From positions 1 to 64,000 of the forward strand of contig JAFLKN010000067.1 in NCBI GenBank assembly GCA_019163175.1: a stretch of DNA of 64,000 bases, written 5' to 3'. This DNA is from Prolixibacteraceae bacterium. GTDB lineage: Bacteria; Bacteroidota; Bacteroidia; Bacteroidales; Prolixibacteraceae. The notes below the pieces were generated by a model that did not search any database, was not told the DNA's origin, and saw nothing but the letters and a program-made list of their open reading frames with translations. Both the position numbers and the translations under genes were made by a program. Each line of letters starts with the position of its first letter. Within the stretch, counting starts at the first letter, position 1. Below, piece by piece: positions 33,698-42,691 of this stretch.

Positions 33698-36600
33698 ATG
33701 ATGAAAAGAAAATTGCTTAAAGCAATGTTGATGTGCTTCTTCATTGTGTTGACTCACAATCTTTTCGCGCAAAACGTTGTAACGGGAAGTGTCAAGGATG
33801 ACACGGGACAGATATTACCTGGAGTCAGCGTAGTCGTTAAAGGGACTACTATTGGAACTGTCACCGATTCTGATGGGAACTTTTCGTTATCGGTTCCAAA
33901 CGATGCCACTTTGGTCATTTCATTTATTGGAATGGAAAACAAAGAGTTGTCAGTCGGAACCCAAAGGAGAATAGATATTACACTTGCCTCCAAAATAATC
34001 GGTGTTGACGAAGTAGTAGTTACAGCACTTGGTATTTCAAGAGAAAAGAAATCCTTAGCCTATTCTGTTTCTGAAGTAAAAGGTACAGAATTAGGAAAAA
34101 CAGGTGGTGCCAATGTGCTGAAGTCGCTTGACGGACGTGTTAGTGGGGTAAATTTCACCTCTGCAAGTTCTGATCCTGCAGGTTCGGTTTTTGTGACCAT
34201 CCGTGGAGCTACCAGTTTGAATCTTTCTTCGTCCACAGTTGCAAGTCAGCCAATGTTTGTTGTCGATGGAATTCCATTGGGAACGACCAGTGTTGACAAC
34301 CGTAATGGTGCTGACTTTGGAAACCTTCTTTCGCAAATGAATCCTGAAGACATCGAAAGTGTATCAATTTTGAAAGGTGCCAGCGCTGGAGCTCTTTATG
34401 GTTCTTCTGCAGGTAACGGAGTTATCATGATCACAACCAAATCGGGTAAAGGTGGTAAAAAAGGTATTGGTGTTTCTGTAAATACCTCAATGGTATGGGA
34501 TCAACCTTACAATTTTTACGAAACCCAGCAGGAATATGGTGTAGGCGTTCGCGCTTCATATCCTCTTCCTGGTCAGGGATACGACTGGGGAGCAAAATTC
34601 TCAGACTTTCCGGATTATGCTATCGACAGCTACAATACGCTTACACAACGTATCGAAACTAAACTTTTTGCAGCTACTAAAGAAAATCGCTTGAAGGAGT
34701 TTATGCAAACGGGAGCAACTCGTAATTACAATGTGAGTGTAGCCGGAAACTATAAAGATGGTGCATTCCGTTTTTCTGTAGGTAAAATGTCGAATATTGG
34801 TGTAATGCCTAATAATCAGACCGATCGTATAAACGCCAGTTTAAATGCAGAATACAATGTTACTAAAAAGCTTAAAGTTTCGGTAAACAGTGCTTATACA
34901 GGCCAGTATTCTCCAAACAAAACTGCTGCAAACAGCGAGGTTGTTGAACTGTTAACAATGGATTTCCTTGCACATTTACAGCCAATTAAGGAAATGAAAA
35001 ATGTTTGGAAAACCGGTTATGAAGGAGTTCTGCAAAATGCTCCTTATTATAAGCCTAACGGTGAACCTTATGCTGATAACCCTTACATGTATGTGTATTC
35101 TGAAATCAATACTTACCGTAAAGACAACTTCTTTGGTAAAGCTCAGATAGACTATGAAATTATCAAGCCTCTTCGTTTTATGGCTCGTACAGGTATCGAT
35201 TACAATGGTGATAACTACGAATACAAACGTGCAAAAGACTTCTCTGATTCCAATCAAAGAGATGGCAAATATTCAGTACAGACAGGTAATGGACTATCTG
35301 TTCAGAATGACCTGATGTTGATCTTTTCCAAGGAATTCGGAAAATTCACTACAGACCTTACTGTAGGTTACAACTATGCTTATGGCAACAGTTATTCCTA
35401 TTCTGCCAATGCCGAAAAACTTGTTCGGGCTAACGACTACTCTTTGAGTAATGCTGTTGCTGGAACAATGACATCAAGCAGTGGCTGGGGTATTGGAAAA
35501 TCGCAGAGTACTTATGCAACTGCACAATTGGGTTATGCCAATCAATTGTACCTCGATGTATCTGGAAGAAAAGACTGGAGTGGAATTTTGGAAGAAGACA
35601 AAAACAGTCATTTTTATCCATCATTATCAATGAGTTGGTTAGCTTCAACTACCTTTAAACTTCCTGAATTCATTAATTTACTTAAAGTTAGAGCTGGTCT
35701 GGCACAGGTTGGTCACGGAATTGGTACACCAAGAAGTAACTATACCTTTGGTTTCAGTCCAATCGATTATGGTAGCACTAAGATTGTAAATATTGGCGGT
35801 TCATTAGTTGACCCGGATATCAAGCCAGAAGTTACAACTTCTTATGAACTTGGTACTGATCTGGCTTTCTTTGATCGCCGCGTAACTGCTGAATTCACAG
35901 TTTATAAGAAAATACACGACAATCAACAAGGTTCAATTCCAACTTCACCAGGTATTGGATACGGTGGTATGTTGACCAATGTAGGAACAGTGGAAGCAAA
36001 TGGTTACGAATTTTCACTTGGATTTAATCCGGTTCGTACAAAAGACTGGAACTGGGATTTAGGATTTAACTTCAGCAAAGTTGAATCGGAAATTACCAAA
36101 CTTTCGCCTGAATACGTACCTAATGGTTATACATTCTACGGAAATGGACCGAATGTGGACATTAGACTGGCCGTTGGTGAAAAAATCGGAACACTTTGGG
36201 ATCACAACGTATTTGAAAGAATGCCTGCAACCAGCAAATATGCCGGGATGATTGTTCTGACAGATAAAGGTGAGTGGAAATACTCCAATGAAGAAAAAAA
36301 CAGAAAAGCGATTGGAAATTACAATCCTGACTTCATCCTGGGTATGAATACCTCTTTAAAATGGAAAAATTTCCGTTTAGGCCTTGTTGGAAGTCTTCGT
36401 AAAGGTGGTCAATACTTATCGAATGTTGAACGTCGTGCTGTTACTAACGGACACTCCTTGCTGACCATTGGTGACAAAGTTAACGGACCAAACAACTACA
36501 CCGTTGGCGGACGCGATGCTGCAAGTGGTGGTTTGCCTTGGCCAAGTGCCTCTCAGATGAAATACCCTTACATGGCTGCAATAGTTAGCAATTACGCTAC

Positions 36601-37036
36601 CTATGGAACCAATGTAAAAACTGATGATGCTAGTTACTTTAAGGGAGTTTGGTTAAAACCAGGCGGAGATCCAAAAAATGATGCTGATTACATCGTAAAC
36701 GGTGAAGATCCTTTGGCTACATTCTATGGTTTGCCCGGCCTTATCCTTGGAACACAGTATTGGAGTTTTGCTGAATCACTGATTCATGATGCAACCAACT
36801 TCAAACTAAAAGAGATCACGCTTGACTATTCAATTCCAACCCAATACACCAAAAAATTAAATATCGAAAATCTGGTAATTGGATTTGTAGGAAGAAACAT
36901 CTTCCAGTGGAACAAAGATGATACCCAGTCTGATCCTGAATCAGCATTTGAGGGTATTGGTTCTAATCAGGGTATCGTTGGTAAAGCTTTACCTTCAATC
37001 GGATCGTACGGGTTCAAACTATCGTTTGATTTTTAA
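33698..37036 (+). CDS. SusC/RagA family TonB-linked outer-membrane protein
   Basis: A 1112-residue protein with a signal peptide (cut near LFAQ) and a carboxypeptidase-D-like domain (about 28-110, GSVKDDTGQILPGVSVVVKG). The TonB-box-like DEVVVTALG lies near residue 107. The plug (about 115-250) contains the SusC signature PMFVVDGIPL and ISILKGASAGALYGSSAGNG. A 22-strand-type barrel ends in an aromatic residue (LSFDF). It pairs with SusD downstream to import oligosaccharides in a TonB-dependent way. It is full length with no lesions. The ligand is not deducible from sequence. Confidence 0.97.
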   Translation: MMKRKLLKAMLMCFFIVLTHNLFAQNVVTGSVKDDTGQILPGVSVVVKGTTIGTVTDSDGNFSLSVPNDATLVISFIGMENKELSVGTQRRIDITLASKIIGVDEVVVTALGISREKKSLAYSVSEVKGTELGKTGGANVLKSLDGRVSGVNFTSASSDPAGSVFVTIRGATSLNLSSSTVASQPMFVVDGIPLGTTSVDNRNGADFGNLLSQMNPEDIESVSILKGASAGALYGSSAGNGVIMITTKSGKGGKKGIGVSVNTSMVWDQPYNFYETQQEYGVGVRASYPLPGQGYDWGAKFSDFPDYAIDSYNTLTQRIETKLFAATKENRLKEFMQTGATRNYNVSVAGNYKDGAFRFSVGKMSNIGVMPNNQTDRINASLNAEYNVTKKLKVSVNSAYTGQYSPNKTAANSEVVELLTMDFLAHLQPIKEMKNVWKTGYEGVLQNAPYYKPNGEPYADNPYMYVYSEINTYRKDNFFGKAQIDYEIIKPLRFMARTGIDYNGDNYEYKRAKDFSDSNQRDGKYSVQTGNGLSVQNDLMLIFSKEFGKFTTDLTVGYNYAYGNSYSYSANAEKLVRANDYSLSNAVAGTMTSSSGWGIGKSQSTYATAQLGYANQLYLDVSGRKDWSGILEEDKNSHFYPSLSMSWLASTTFKLPEFINLLKVRAGLAQVGHGIGTPRSNYTFGFSPIDYGSTKIVNIGGSLVDPDIKPEVTTSYELGTDLAFFDRRVTAEFTVYKKIHDNQQGSIPTSPGIGYGGMLTNVGTVEANGYEFSLGFNPVRTKDWNWDLGFNFSKVESEITKLSPEYVPNGYTFYGNGPNVDIRLAVGEKIGTLWDHNVFERMPATSKYAGMIVLTDKGEWKYSNEEKNRKAIGNYNPDFILGMNTSLKWKNFRLGLVGSLRKGGQYLSNVERRAVTNGHSLLTIGDKVNGPNNYTVGGRDAASGGLPWPSASQMKYPYMAAIVSNYATYGTNVKTDDASYFKGVWLKPGGDPKNDADYIVNGEDPLATFYGLPGLILGTQYWSFAESLIHDATNFKLKEITLDYSIPTQYTKKLNIENLVIGFVGRNIFQWNKDDTQSDPESAFEGIGSNQGIVGKALPSIGSYGFKLSFDF

Positions 37037-37056
37037 TGTTTAAATCTATTGTAATT

Positions 37057-38700
37057 ATGAAAAAACAGATATCAATAGTATTATTGACTCTTTTCATCTT
37101 CGCATCCTGCTCGAAACAACTGTTGAGAGAAGATGAAATACTGCAAAAACGTGATGCGGTTGAGTCAGCGACTCCCAACCTCCTTTTATCTTCGGTGATT
37201 CAAAAATCGGCTTATCTCTATCAGGGACTGGGAGGAGTAAATTCGAAAACGCTTGCTACTACGGTTCAGTATATGCAAGGTAACCGAGGTGCAGACGACA
37301 ATATCTACAAAAGCTTTGAACGTCCGAAATCTGATTTATATGCAATAACTGGTGAAATCAAATTGGTACAGGCTGCCATTGATGATATGCATAAAAAAGG
37401 TTTAAAAAGCTACGAAGGAATCTTTCTGATCTTTAAATCTTTATTGTGGTCAACTGCCACCGACCTCTACGGAGACGTCTATTACACCGAAGGATTGCAT
37501 GGTCGTGATGGAATTCTGTTCCCAAAATTTGATGATCAGAAAGACATCTATCCTCAACTAATCCAAAATTTGAAAGATGCCGTAGCCCTGATTCCTGCCG
37601 GAACAGAGTCAATCGACAAAACCTACGACGTTCTTTACAAAGGGGACAAAGCCAAATGGGTAAAATTTGCAAATTCTTTGCGCTTGAGATTATTAATGAG
37701 AGCCAGCAAAAACTTAACCGGTGCTGCTGCCGAAATTGCTGCAGTTGCTGCTCTTCCTTTGATGACTGATGTAACAGACAATGCCTCGATTGATTACCTC
37801 GCCGGCGACCGCACTTTTTCATGGCCAATGGGTAGTTCTTACATGGGATATAACGACAATTTCTTGTTGATGCGTCCATGCAAAACGTTAGTTGACTCTT
37901 TAAAAGCTCTCAACGACGAGAGGTTAAAGTTATGGGTAGCCCCTATTGAAAGACCTTGGACCAATACCTTGGATTCCTTGAAACTTAACAATGGCACCAG
38001 AACGATAACACAAAAAGGATATACTTACACTTACAAATGGGAATATATCGATCGTAGTAAACCTGTAATCAAAAACTCAGCTAAGTTAATCATCGATTCT
38101 CTGACCATTTATGCCGGCTATTCTGCAGGATTGTACGAAGATGTTTTGGCTGCCAATGGTAGTTTCGAATTTCCTGATACCAAGTGGAATTATAAAGTTT
38201 CTATTTTCTCTAAACTGTTGAATGAAAATTCAAACCCATTGTTAAAAGCTTGTATGATGCAGGCTGATGAAGTTCAATTCTTATTGGCCGAAGCCAATGT
38301 GAAAAAGTATATTACAACAAGCACTGCTGAAACCTATTACAAAAAAGGTGTTGAACTGGCATTGAAAAGATGGGGAGAACCATTACCTGCAACTTATTTC
38401 AACAATCCAAAAGCTAAGTTCCCTGCAACCGGAACCGACAGCCAAAAGCTGGCAAAAATCGGATTACAGAAATGGCTTGGACTTTTCATGATGGGAACAG
38501 AAGCTTATGCTGATTTCAGAAGAACCAGATTACCTGCAATAGAATTAAATGGTGCTTTAAAAAGTGGCATTTATAAATTCCCATTGCGCTTCAGGTATCC
38601 TGAAACCGAATTCAACAATAACGCTGAAAACTATCAGGCAGCTGTTGCTAAGCTTGATAAGGGCGATACTGAATTCTCACAAATGTGGTTAATCAAATAG
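37057..38700 (+). CDS. SusD/RagB family surface lipoprotein
   Basis: The start at 37057 gives a lipoprotein signal (MKKQISIVLLTLFIFASC); an ATG at 37036 overlaps the susC stop but lacks a signal and is disfavoured. The protein has 547 residues. The TPR-like helical scaffold and the YEGIFLIFKSLLWSTATDLYGDVYYTE segment are typical of the SusD-like 2 subgroup. The AEPNVKKY-like and QKWLGLFMMGTEAYADFRRT stretches near the C-terminus support this. It forms the lid of the SusC channel and captures the glycan at the cell surface. It directly follows susC, and a strong terminator closes the unit 30 bp after its stop. Confidence 0.95.
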   Translation: MKKQISIVLLTLFIFASCSKQLLREDEILQKRDAVESATPNLLLSSVIQKSAYLYQGLGGVNSKTLATTVQYMQGNRGADDNIYKSFERPKSDLYAITGEIKLVQAAIDDMHKKGLKSYEGIFLIFKSLLWSTATDLYGDVYYTEGLHGRDGILFPKFDDQKDIYPQLIQNLKDAVALIPAGTESIDKTYDVLYKGDKAKWVKFANSLRLRLLMRASKNLTGAAAEIAAVAALPLMTDVTDNASIDYLAGDRTFSWPMGSSYMGYNDNFLLMRPCKTLVDSLKALNDERLKLWVAPIERPWTNTLDSLKLNNGTRTITQKGYTYTYKWEYIDRSKPVIKNSAKLIIDSLTIYAGYSAGLYEDVLAANGSFEFPDTKWNYKVSIFSKLLNENSNPLLKACMMQADEVQFLLAEANVKKYITTSTAETYYKKGVELALKRWGEPLPATYFNNPKAKFPATGTDSQKLAKIGLQKWLGLFMMGTEAYADFRRTRLPAIELNGALKSGIYKFPLRFRYPETEFNNNAENYQAAVAKLDKGDTEFSQMWLIK

Positions 38701-38729
38701 GAAAGCTCATAAAGTAAAAGCTAAATTAG

Positions 38730-38766
38730 AAGAAAACAGGCCTTTAAAGGCCTGTTTTCTTAATTA
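38730..38766 (+). terminator. intrinsic terminator after susD
   Basis: A perfect 32-bp palindrome (38730-38761) centred on CCTTTAAAGG ends in TTTTCTTAATT. It can end susD transcription, although the PqaA-type gene begins only 15 bp beyond, so partial read-through is possible. Confidence 0.85.
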
Positions 38767-38781
38767 TAAATCGATAGAAAA

Positions 38782-40137
38782 ATGAGAAAATTATTCGTTG
38801 TCTTTTTGTTCTTGGTTTACTCTGCCACACTTGTATTGGCAGGAAAACCCATTACTCCGGAAACAGCTCTTCAGGCTTATCTTCATAACAATGACAAGTC
38901 CTTCAAATGGGAAGTTAAAGATAAATTGAAGGGCGATGGAGTTACATTCTATCAGGTACGTTACACCTCACAAACATGGCAAAACATTAAATGGAGCCAT
39001 GATATGATGATCATGGTACCCGACGTGCTGAATTACAAAACAGCCTTGTTGTTTATCACCGGAGGCAGCAATAAAAACGGTGAACCAAACGCGCACAAGT
39101 TTACCGAGGATCTTCCTCAGGAATTTGGCAAAATTGCAAAGACCAATCAAACTATTATTGCGTTATTGTGGCAGGTACCCAACCAACCTTTGTATGATGA
39201 TTTAACCGAAGATGCACTGATCTCAAGAACCTTGCACAATTACCTTGAAGATCATGATTTTTCGTGGCCACTACTTTTCCCTATGACAAAAAGTGCAGTC
39301 CGCGCCATGGACATTGTTCAGATGTTCTCGAAACAGGAAATTAAAAAGAAAGTTACCGGATTTGTGGTCTCCGGAGCATCAAAACGTGGTTGGACATCCT
39401 GGTTAACCGGGGCCAATGACAAACGCGTTGTGGCAATTGGGCCAATGGTTATTGATGTACTGAATATGCCGGTAAATATTGACTATCAGCGTAAAGTATG
39501 GGGTGATTACAGTATCGAAATTGAAGACTATGTGAAACTTGGTATAGCTCAGCAATTGGGTACTCCCGGGGGTAACGATCTGACTAAAATGATTGATCCG
39601 TATTCATACCGGAGGACGCTCACCATGCCCAAAATGCTTTTTATGGGAACCAACGATCCATACTGGCCAGTTGATGCAGTGAAAAATTACATCGACAGTA
39701 TTCCGGGCGATAACCACATTTGCTATACCCCAAATGCCGGTCACGATTTGGGCGATAAGAAAACGGCTTTTAGCACACTAAGCGCCTTTTTAGGCAATAC
39801 AGTAACCAAAAGCAAATTGCCTGTTTGTAATTACACAATAGCAAAACAAGACAATAAAGTGGTTCTGACAGTCAACACAACATCTGAACTTTTAGTTGAT
39901 GCCTATTTATGGAGCTCTTCGTCTACCGATCAGGATTTCAGGAACGAGCAATGGAGTTCAAATGATTTAAATGCAGTGAAAAAACCAACATTTCAGGTTG
40001 AGGTTGAACTGCCAAAATCAGGATTTAAAGCCTTCTACGTTGATTTGAAATACAAAGCTCCTTTTGGAAACGATTATACCCAAAGCACCAGAATGTTTGT
40101 TTTAACCGATAAACAATTGCTTTTGAAAGAAAAGTAA
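38782..40137 (+). CDS. PhoPQ-activated pathogenicity-related (PqaA-type) alpha/beta hydrolase
   Basis: A 451-residue secreted protein (signal to about residue 20) of the PF10142 family. The putative catalytic triad is visible: Ser200 in SGASKRGW, Asp292 in GTNDPYWP and His321 in NAGHDLG. An oxyanion-forming LLFITGGSN segment precedes them. A beta domain (about 345-450) ends the protein. In Bacteroidota and other glycan degraders these are presumed exported esterases or peptidases; the name reflects the Salmonella homolog, not a virulence role. The gene sits just after the SusCD terminator on the same strand and may be controlled with it. Confidence 0.88.
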   Translation: MRKLFVVFLFLVYSATLVLAGKPITPETALQAYLHNNDKSFKWEVKDKLKGDGVTFYQVRYTSQTWQNIKWSHDMMIMVPDVLNYKTALLFITGGSNKNGEPNAHKFTEDLPQEFGKIAKTNQTIIALLWQVPNQPLYDDLTEDALISRTLHNYLEDHDFSWPLLFPMTKSAVRAMDIVQMFSKQEIKKKVTGFVVSGASKRGWTSWLTGANDKRVVAIGPMVIDVLNMPVNIDYQRKVWGDYSIEIEDYVKLGIAQQLGTPGGNDLTKMIDPYSYRRTLTMPKMLFMGTNDPYWPVDAVKNYIDSIPGDNHICYTPNAGHDLGDKKTAFSTLSAFLGNTVTKSKLPVCNYTIAKQDNKVVLTVNTTSELLVDAYLWSSSSTDQDFRNEQWSSNDLNAVKKPTFQVEVELPKSGFKAFYVDLKYKAPFGNDYTQSTRMFVLTDKQLLLKEK

Positions 40138-40153
40138 TCGAAAATTTATTCTC

Positions 40154-40197
40154 TAAAAAAGTGGGAAGCCTGAATCATCAAGCTTCCCACTTTTTTA
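40154..40197. terminator. bidirectional terminator between convergent genes
   Basis: TAAAAAAGTGGGAAGC (40154-40169) pairs perfectly with GCTTCCCACTTTTTTA (40182-40197), flanked by A and T runs, so it works on both strands. The right arm contains the stop codon of the leftward esterase gene (40195-40197). Confidence 0.9.
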
Positions 40198-41205
40198 TTT
40201 GAGGTACTTCTCAAAAAAATCATTCAAGGTAGGTTTGAAATAATCATTTACCCGTTGAACCATGTCCATGGTATGCGGCCAGCCCGGAAGTGGTTTGTAC
40301 ACGCAGGGAATGCCTAGGCTATCCAATTTATCACGCAAGAGTTCGGCCTGACTCATTGGGATCAGTTCATCAGCCGTACCCTGAAGGATTAAAGTTGGAG
40401 GCGAATTTTTATCGACATAGGTAATCGGTGAAGCTTCTTTATACAGTTCAGGTATTTCAGAATATGGCCGGGCCATTAAACCGGTTACAGTAGGGTGATT
40501 TCTGGCATACTCGGTTGTTAAATCAACAGGTCCGTAAATTTCTACAACCGCTTTGATCTTGTGATGTGCTTTTAAGCTGCTTATACTATCAGTTTTCACT
40601 GTATCAGATTCAACCACATGTTTCTTCCAGCCATAGGCGGCCAACATGGCCAAATGCGAACCTGCAGAACCACCGATTAAAGCAATTCGATCTGGATCGT
40701 AGTTGTATTTGTACGAATTCTGAAAGAACCACTCTACTGCATCAGTAATATCTTCGGCGCATGCCGGATATGGAGAATCAGAAATAAACCGATACGATAC
40801 TGTAGCTGTAACATAACCGAGTTTGGCAAAGTGTGTCAGGTAGACCAAATAATCGGAACGTTGACCACCCTTCCAACCTCCACCATGAATAAAGACCAGC
40901 AAGGGCGCCGGTTTGCTCATCTGTTTGGGTTTGTAAAGATCGATTTGCAACGATTTTCCATTGCTGTTTTTGTATTCAATATTTTTTATTTCTTCAACCC
41001 CTTCCGGAACCGCCGGAGCCTTATCAATTAACGATTCCAAGCCTGTAATTACAGCAATAATCGTGGGCGTTTGGTAATAATAGCCCAGTGGCGCTTTTTT
41101 CGGATTTAATGCCGACCATCCTCTCGGAATTAACATCACAACAATAAATGAAGCTAAAAGAATAAGCAACGAATACAGGATACGTTTAAAGATTTTCGAT
41201 TTCAT
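40195..41205 (-). CDS. BD-FAE-like alpha/beta hydrolase esterase, copy 1
   Basis: The start at ATG 41205 (MKSKIFKRILYS) is chosen over a TTG at 41220. The protein has 336 residues with an N-terminal signal or anchor helix (about 5-27). The BD-FAE / hormone-sensitive-lipase type fold has oxyanion HGGGW, nucleophile Ser180 in GGSAG, Asp in GTADELIP and His in WPHTMD. A relative about 60 percent identical by eye is at 49683, and each copy has a ceramidase-like gene nearby. It probably removes acetyl, feruloyl or other acyl groups from a glycan in the periplasm. It is divergent from the plus-strand cluster that begins at 41480. Confidence 0.9.
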   Translation of the reverse strand: MKSKIFKRILYSLLILLASFIVVMLIPRGWSALNPKKAPLGYYYQTPTIIAVITGLESLIDKAPAVPEGVEEIKNIEYKNSNGKSLQIDLYKPKQMSKPAPLLVFIHGGGWKGGQRSDYLVYLTHFAKLGYVTATVSYRFISDSPYPACAEDITDAVEWFFQNSYKYNYDPDRIALIGGSAGSHLAMLAAYGWKKHVVESDTVKTDSISSLKAHHKIKAVVEIYGPVDLTTEYARNHPTVTGLMARPYSEIPELYKEASPITYVDKNSPPTLILQGTADELIPMSQAELLRDKLDSLGIPCVYKPLPGWPHTMDMVQRVNDYFKPTLNDFFEKYLK

Positions 41206-41383
41206 AAGAGTAACTTTCAATGATTTGGATAATCGTATTTTGCTTAGTTAAAGGTCTAAAAATAACAGAACAGCGCAAGCATTACAGATAGAAATTTGTT
41301 CATATTGCAATGAATTTAGACCATGAACCTATTTCCCGATTCAGCTAAAAAAACATTAAAAAAAAACATGATACTTTAATTGA

Positions 41384-41414
41384 TTGATGCCTAAATCTGT
41401 TTCCTTTATATTTC
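41384..41414 (+). promoter_or_regulatory. candidate promoter for the 41480 cluster
   Basis: TTG (41384-41386) and TATATTTC (41407-41414) are 20 bp apart, close to the Bacteroidota -33/-7 arrangement except for a final C in place of G. It lies 65 bp upstream of the CPBP gene. Confidence 0.3.
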
Positions 41415-41479
41415 TGGAAGTTGAATTAAAATACAATCAATCAAAACTTTCATAATTAAATCAGCAAAAACCTAATCCA

Positions 41480-42661
41480 ATGGAAATCACAAAAGATTTA
41501 CTGAATGATTTAAAAAAAAGTGGTGTTTATACCGTTATATTAACCTTATTACTACTTTGGCCTGGCACTGAGGGAATTTCTTCCGGTGTTTTGCTACTCG
41601 CCCTACCCTTCTTTGTTGTACTTTATTTCGTGGTTTTTGCTATCGGACGTGAATCTATCTTATCGGCTATTCAGAGCTGGATCAGAAAAAGAGCAATCCA
41701 TGCATTTCTCTTTCCTGCGGGAATGCTTATTCTCTATACAATTTATCTCCTGATTAACGGTCAGAATCCGCTCGAAGGAAATCCATGGTTGTTGGTATAC
41801 ATTATCTTTTTTCCGGTGCTTGCATTCACTTTGCGTCGCGAAACTTCACAAAAAATTGGCTGGTTCGACTTTACTATTTTCGTCCTGACACTTTTGCCAA
41901 GCGCATTTTTCAGTGTGAAACAATCCAGCGAAATTCCATTTACGGGTGGAGGATTTGACTCGTTTTCGCATATCATGATTCTTTTGACAGGAGTTTATGC
42001 TTTTGCTGTGGTTCGCGGTGTAAAAGAGGTGGGATTCTTTCCCGAATTCAAATTCAATTCTCTGATTACTGCCATTTGGGTATGGTTGGCCTTTTATGCT
42101 TCGGTTTTTGCAATTGGGTATTCAGTCGATTTCATTCAATTTATTGGCTACGACAAAACCTTCGATGTCCTTTTCAAATCCATCTTATTAACCATGATCG
42201 GGACATTTTTGCATACCGCCCTGTTTGAAGAACTTTTTTTCCGGGGTATACTCCAAAATATGCTGGCCCGAAGAATCGGACAAGCCAAATCGTGGAAGAT
42301 ATTCTGGACAATTGGTTTCGTATTTCTATTTTGCTGTGCCATTTTGGTTGGCTATACATTGGAAGGAAAAATGAAATGGTTCCCTGCACTGGTTACTGTT
42401 CTGATTTTTGCTGCCGCATACGTTATCGAGAACTCCCGCAAATTTGAAATGGGCCTTTACACTTCGCTGGCCTTAACCGGAGTAACCTTCGGTCTGGTTC
42501 ATTATCATGCCAAATCAATCATTTACATAGGTTTTGCTTGCATAGCAGGTTGGGCCTACGGATATACCTACATCAAAACGAAGAATGTATTTTACAGCGC
42601 ACTGGTTCACATGTTGGTGAATACTTCAGTTCTGATTTTCGGACTGAAAATGATGCGTTAA
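41480..42661 (+). CDS. CPBP family intramembrane metalloprotease
   Basis: A 393-residue polytopic protein with eight or more hydrophobic helices. The CPBP (CAAX protease/bacteriocin-processing, formerly Abi) motifs are in order: Glu250-Glu251-x3-Arg255 in EELFFRG, a His in GVTFGLVHYH, and a final HMLVNT. All catalytic residues are present. Family members cleave prenylated or signal-type substrates in the membrane or act in self-immunity; the substrate here is unknown. It leads the plus-strand cluster with a 30-bp gap to the ADP-ribosylglycohydrolase-fold gene, so it may be co-transcribed, though its biochemical link to the glycan genes is unclear. Confidence 0.9.
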   Translation: MEITKDLLNDLKKSGVYTVILTLLLLWPGTEGISSGVLLLALPFFVVLYFVVFAIGRESILSAIQSWIRKRAIHAFLFPAGMLILYTIYLLINGQNPLEGNPWLLVYIIFFPVLAFTLRRETSQKIGWFDFTIFVLTLLPSAFFSVKQSSEIPFTGGGFDSFSHIMILLTGVYAFAVVRGVKEVGFFPEFKFNSLITAIWVWLAFYASVFAIGYSVDFIQFIGYDKTFDVLFKSILLTMIGTFLHTALFEELFFRGILQNMLARRIGQAKSWKIFWTIGFVFLFCCAILVGYTLEGKMKWFPALVTVLIFAAAYVIENSRKFEMGLYTSLALTGVTFGLVHYHAKSIIYIGFACIAGWAYGYTYIKTKNVFYSALVHMLVNTSVLIFGLKMMR

Positions 42662-42691
42662 ACCTTTCTACATATTGCTTAATCTGAAACA

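Noticed and set aside
38782-40137. Virulence factor
   Set aside because: The family name (PhoPQ-activated pathogenicity-related) is historical; the protein is an exported alpha/beta hydrolase in a glycan locus.
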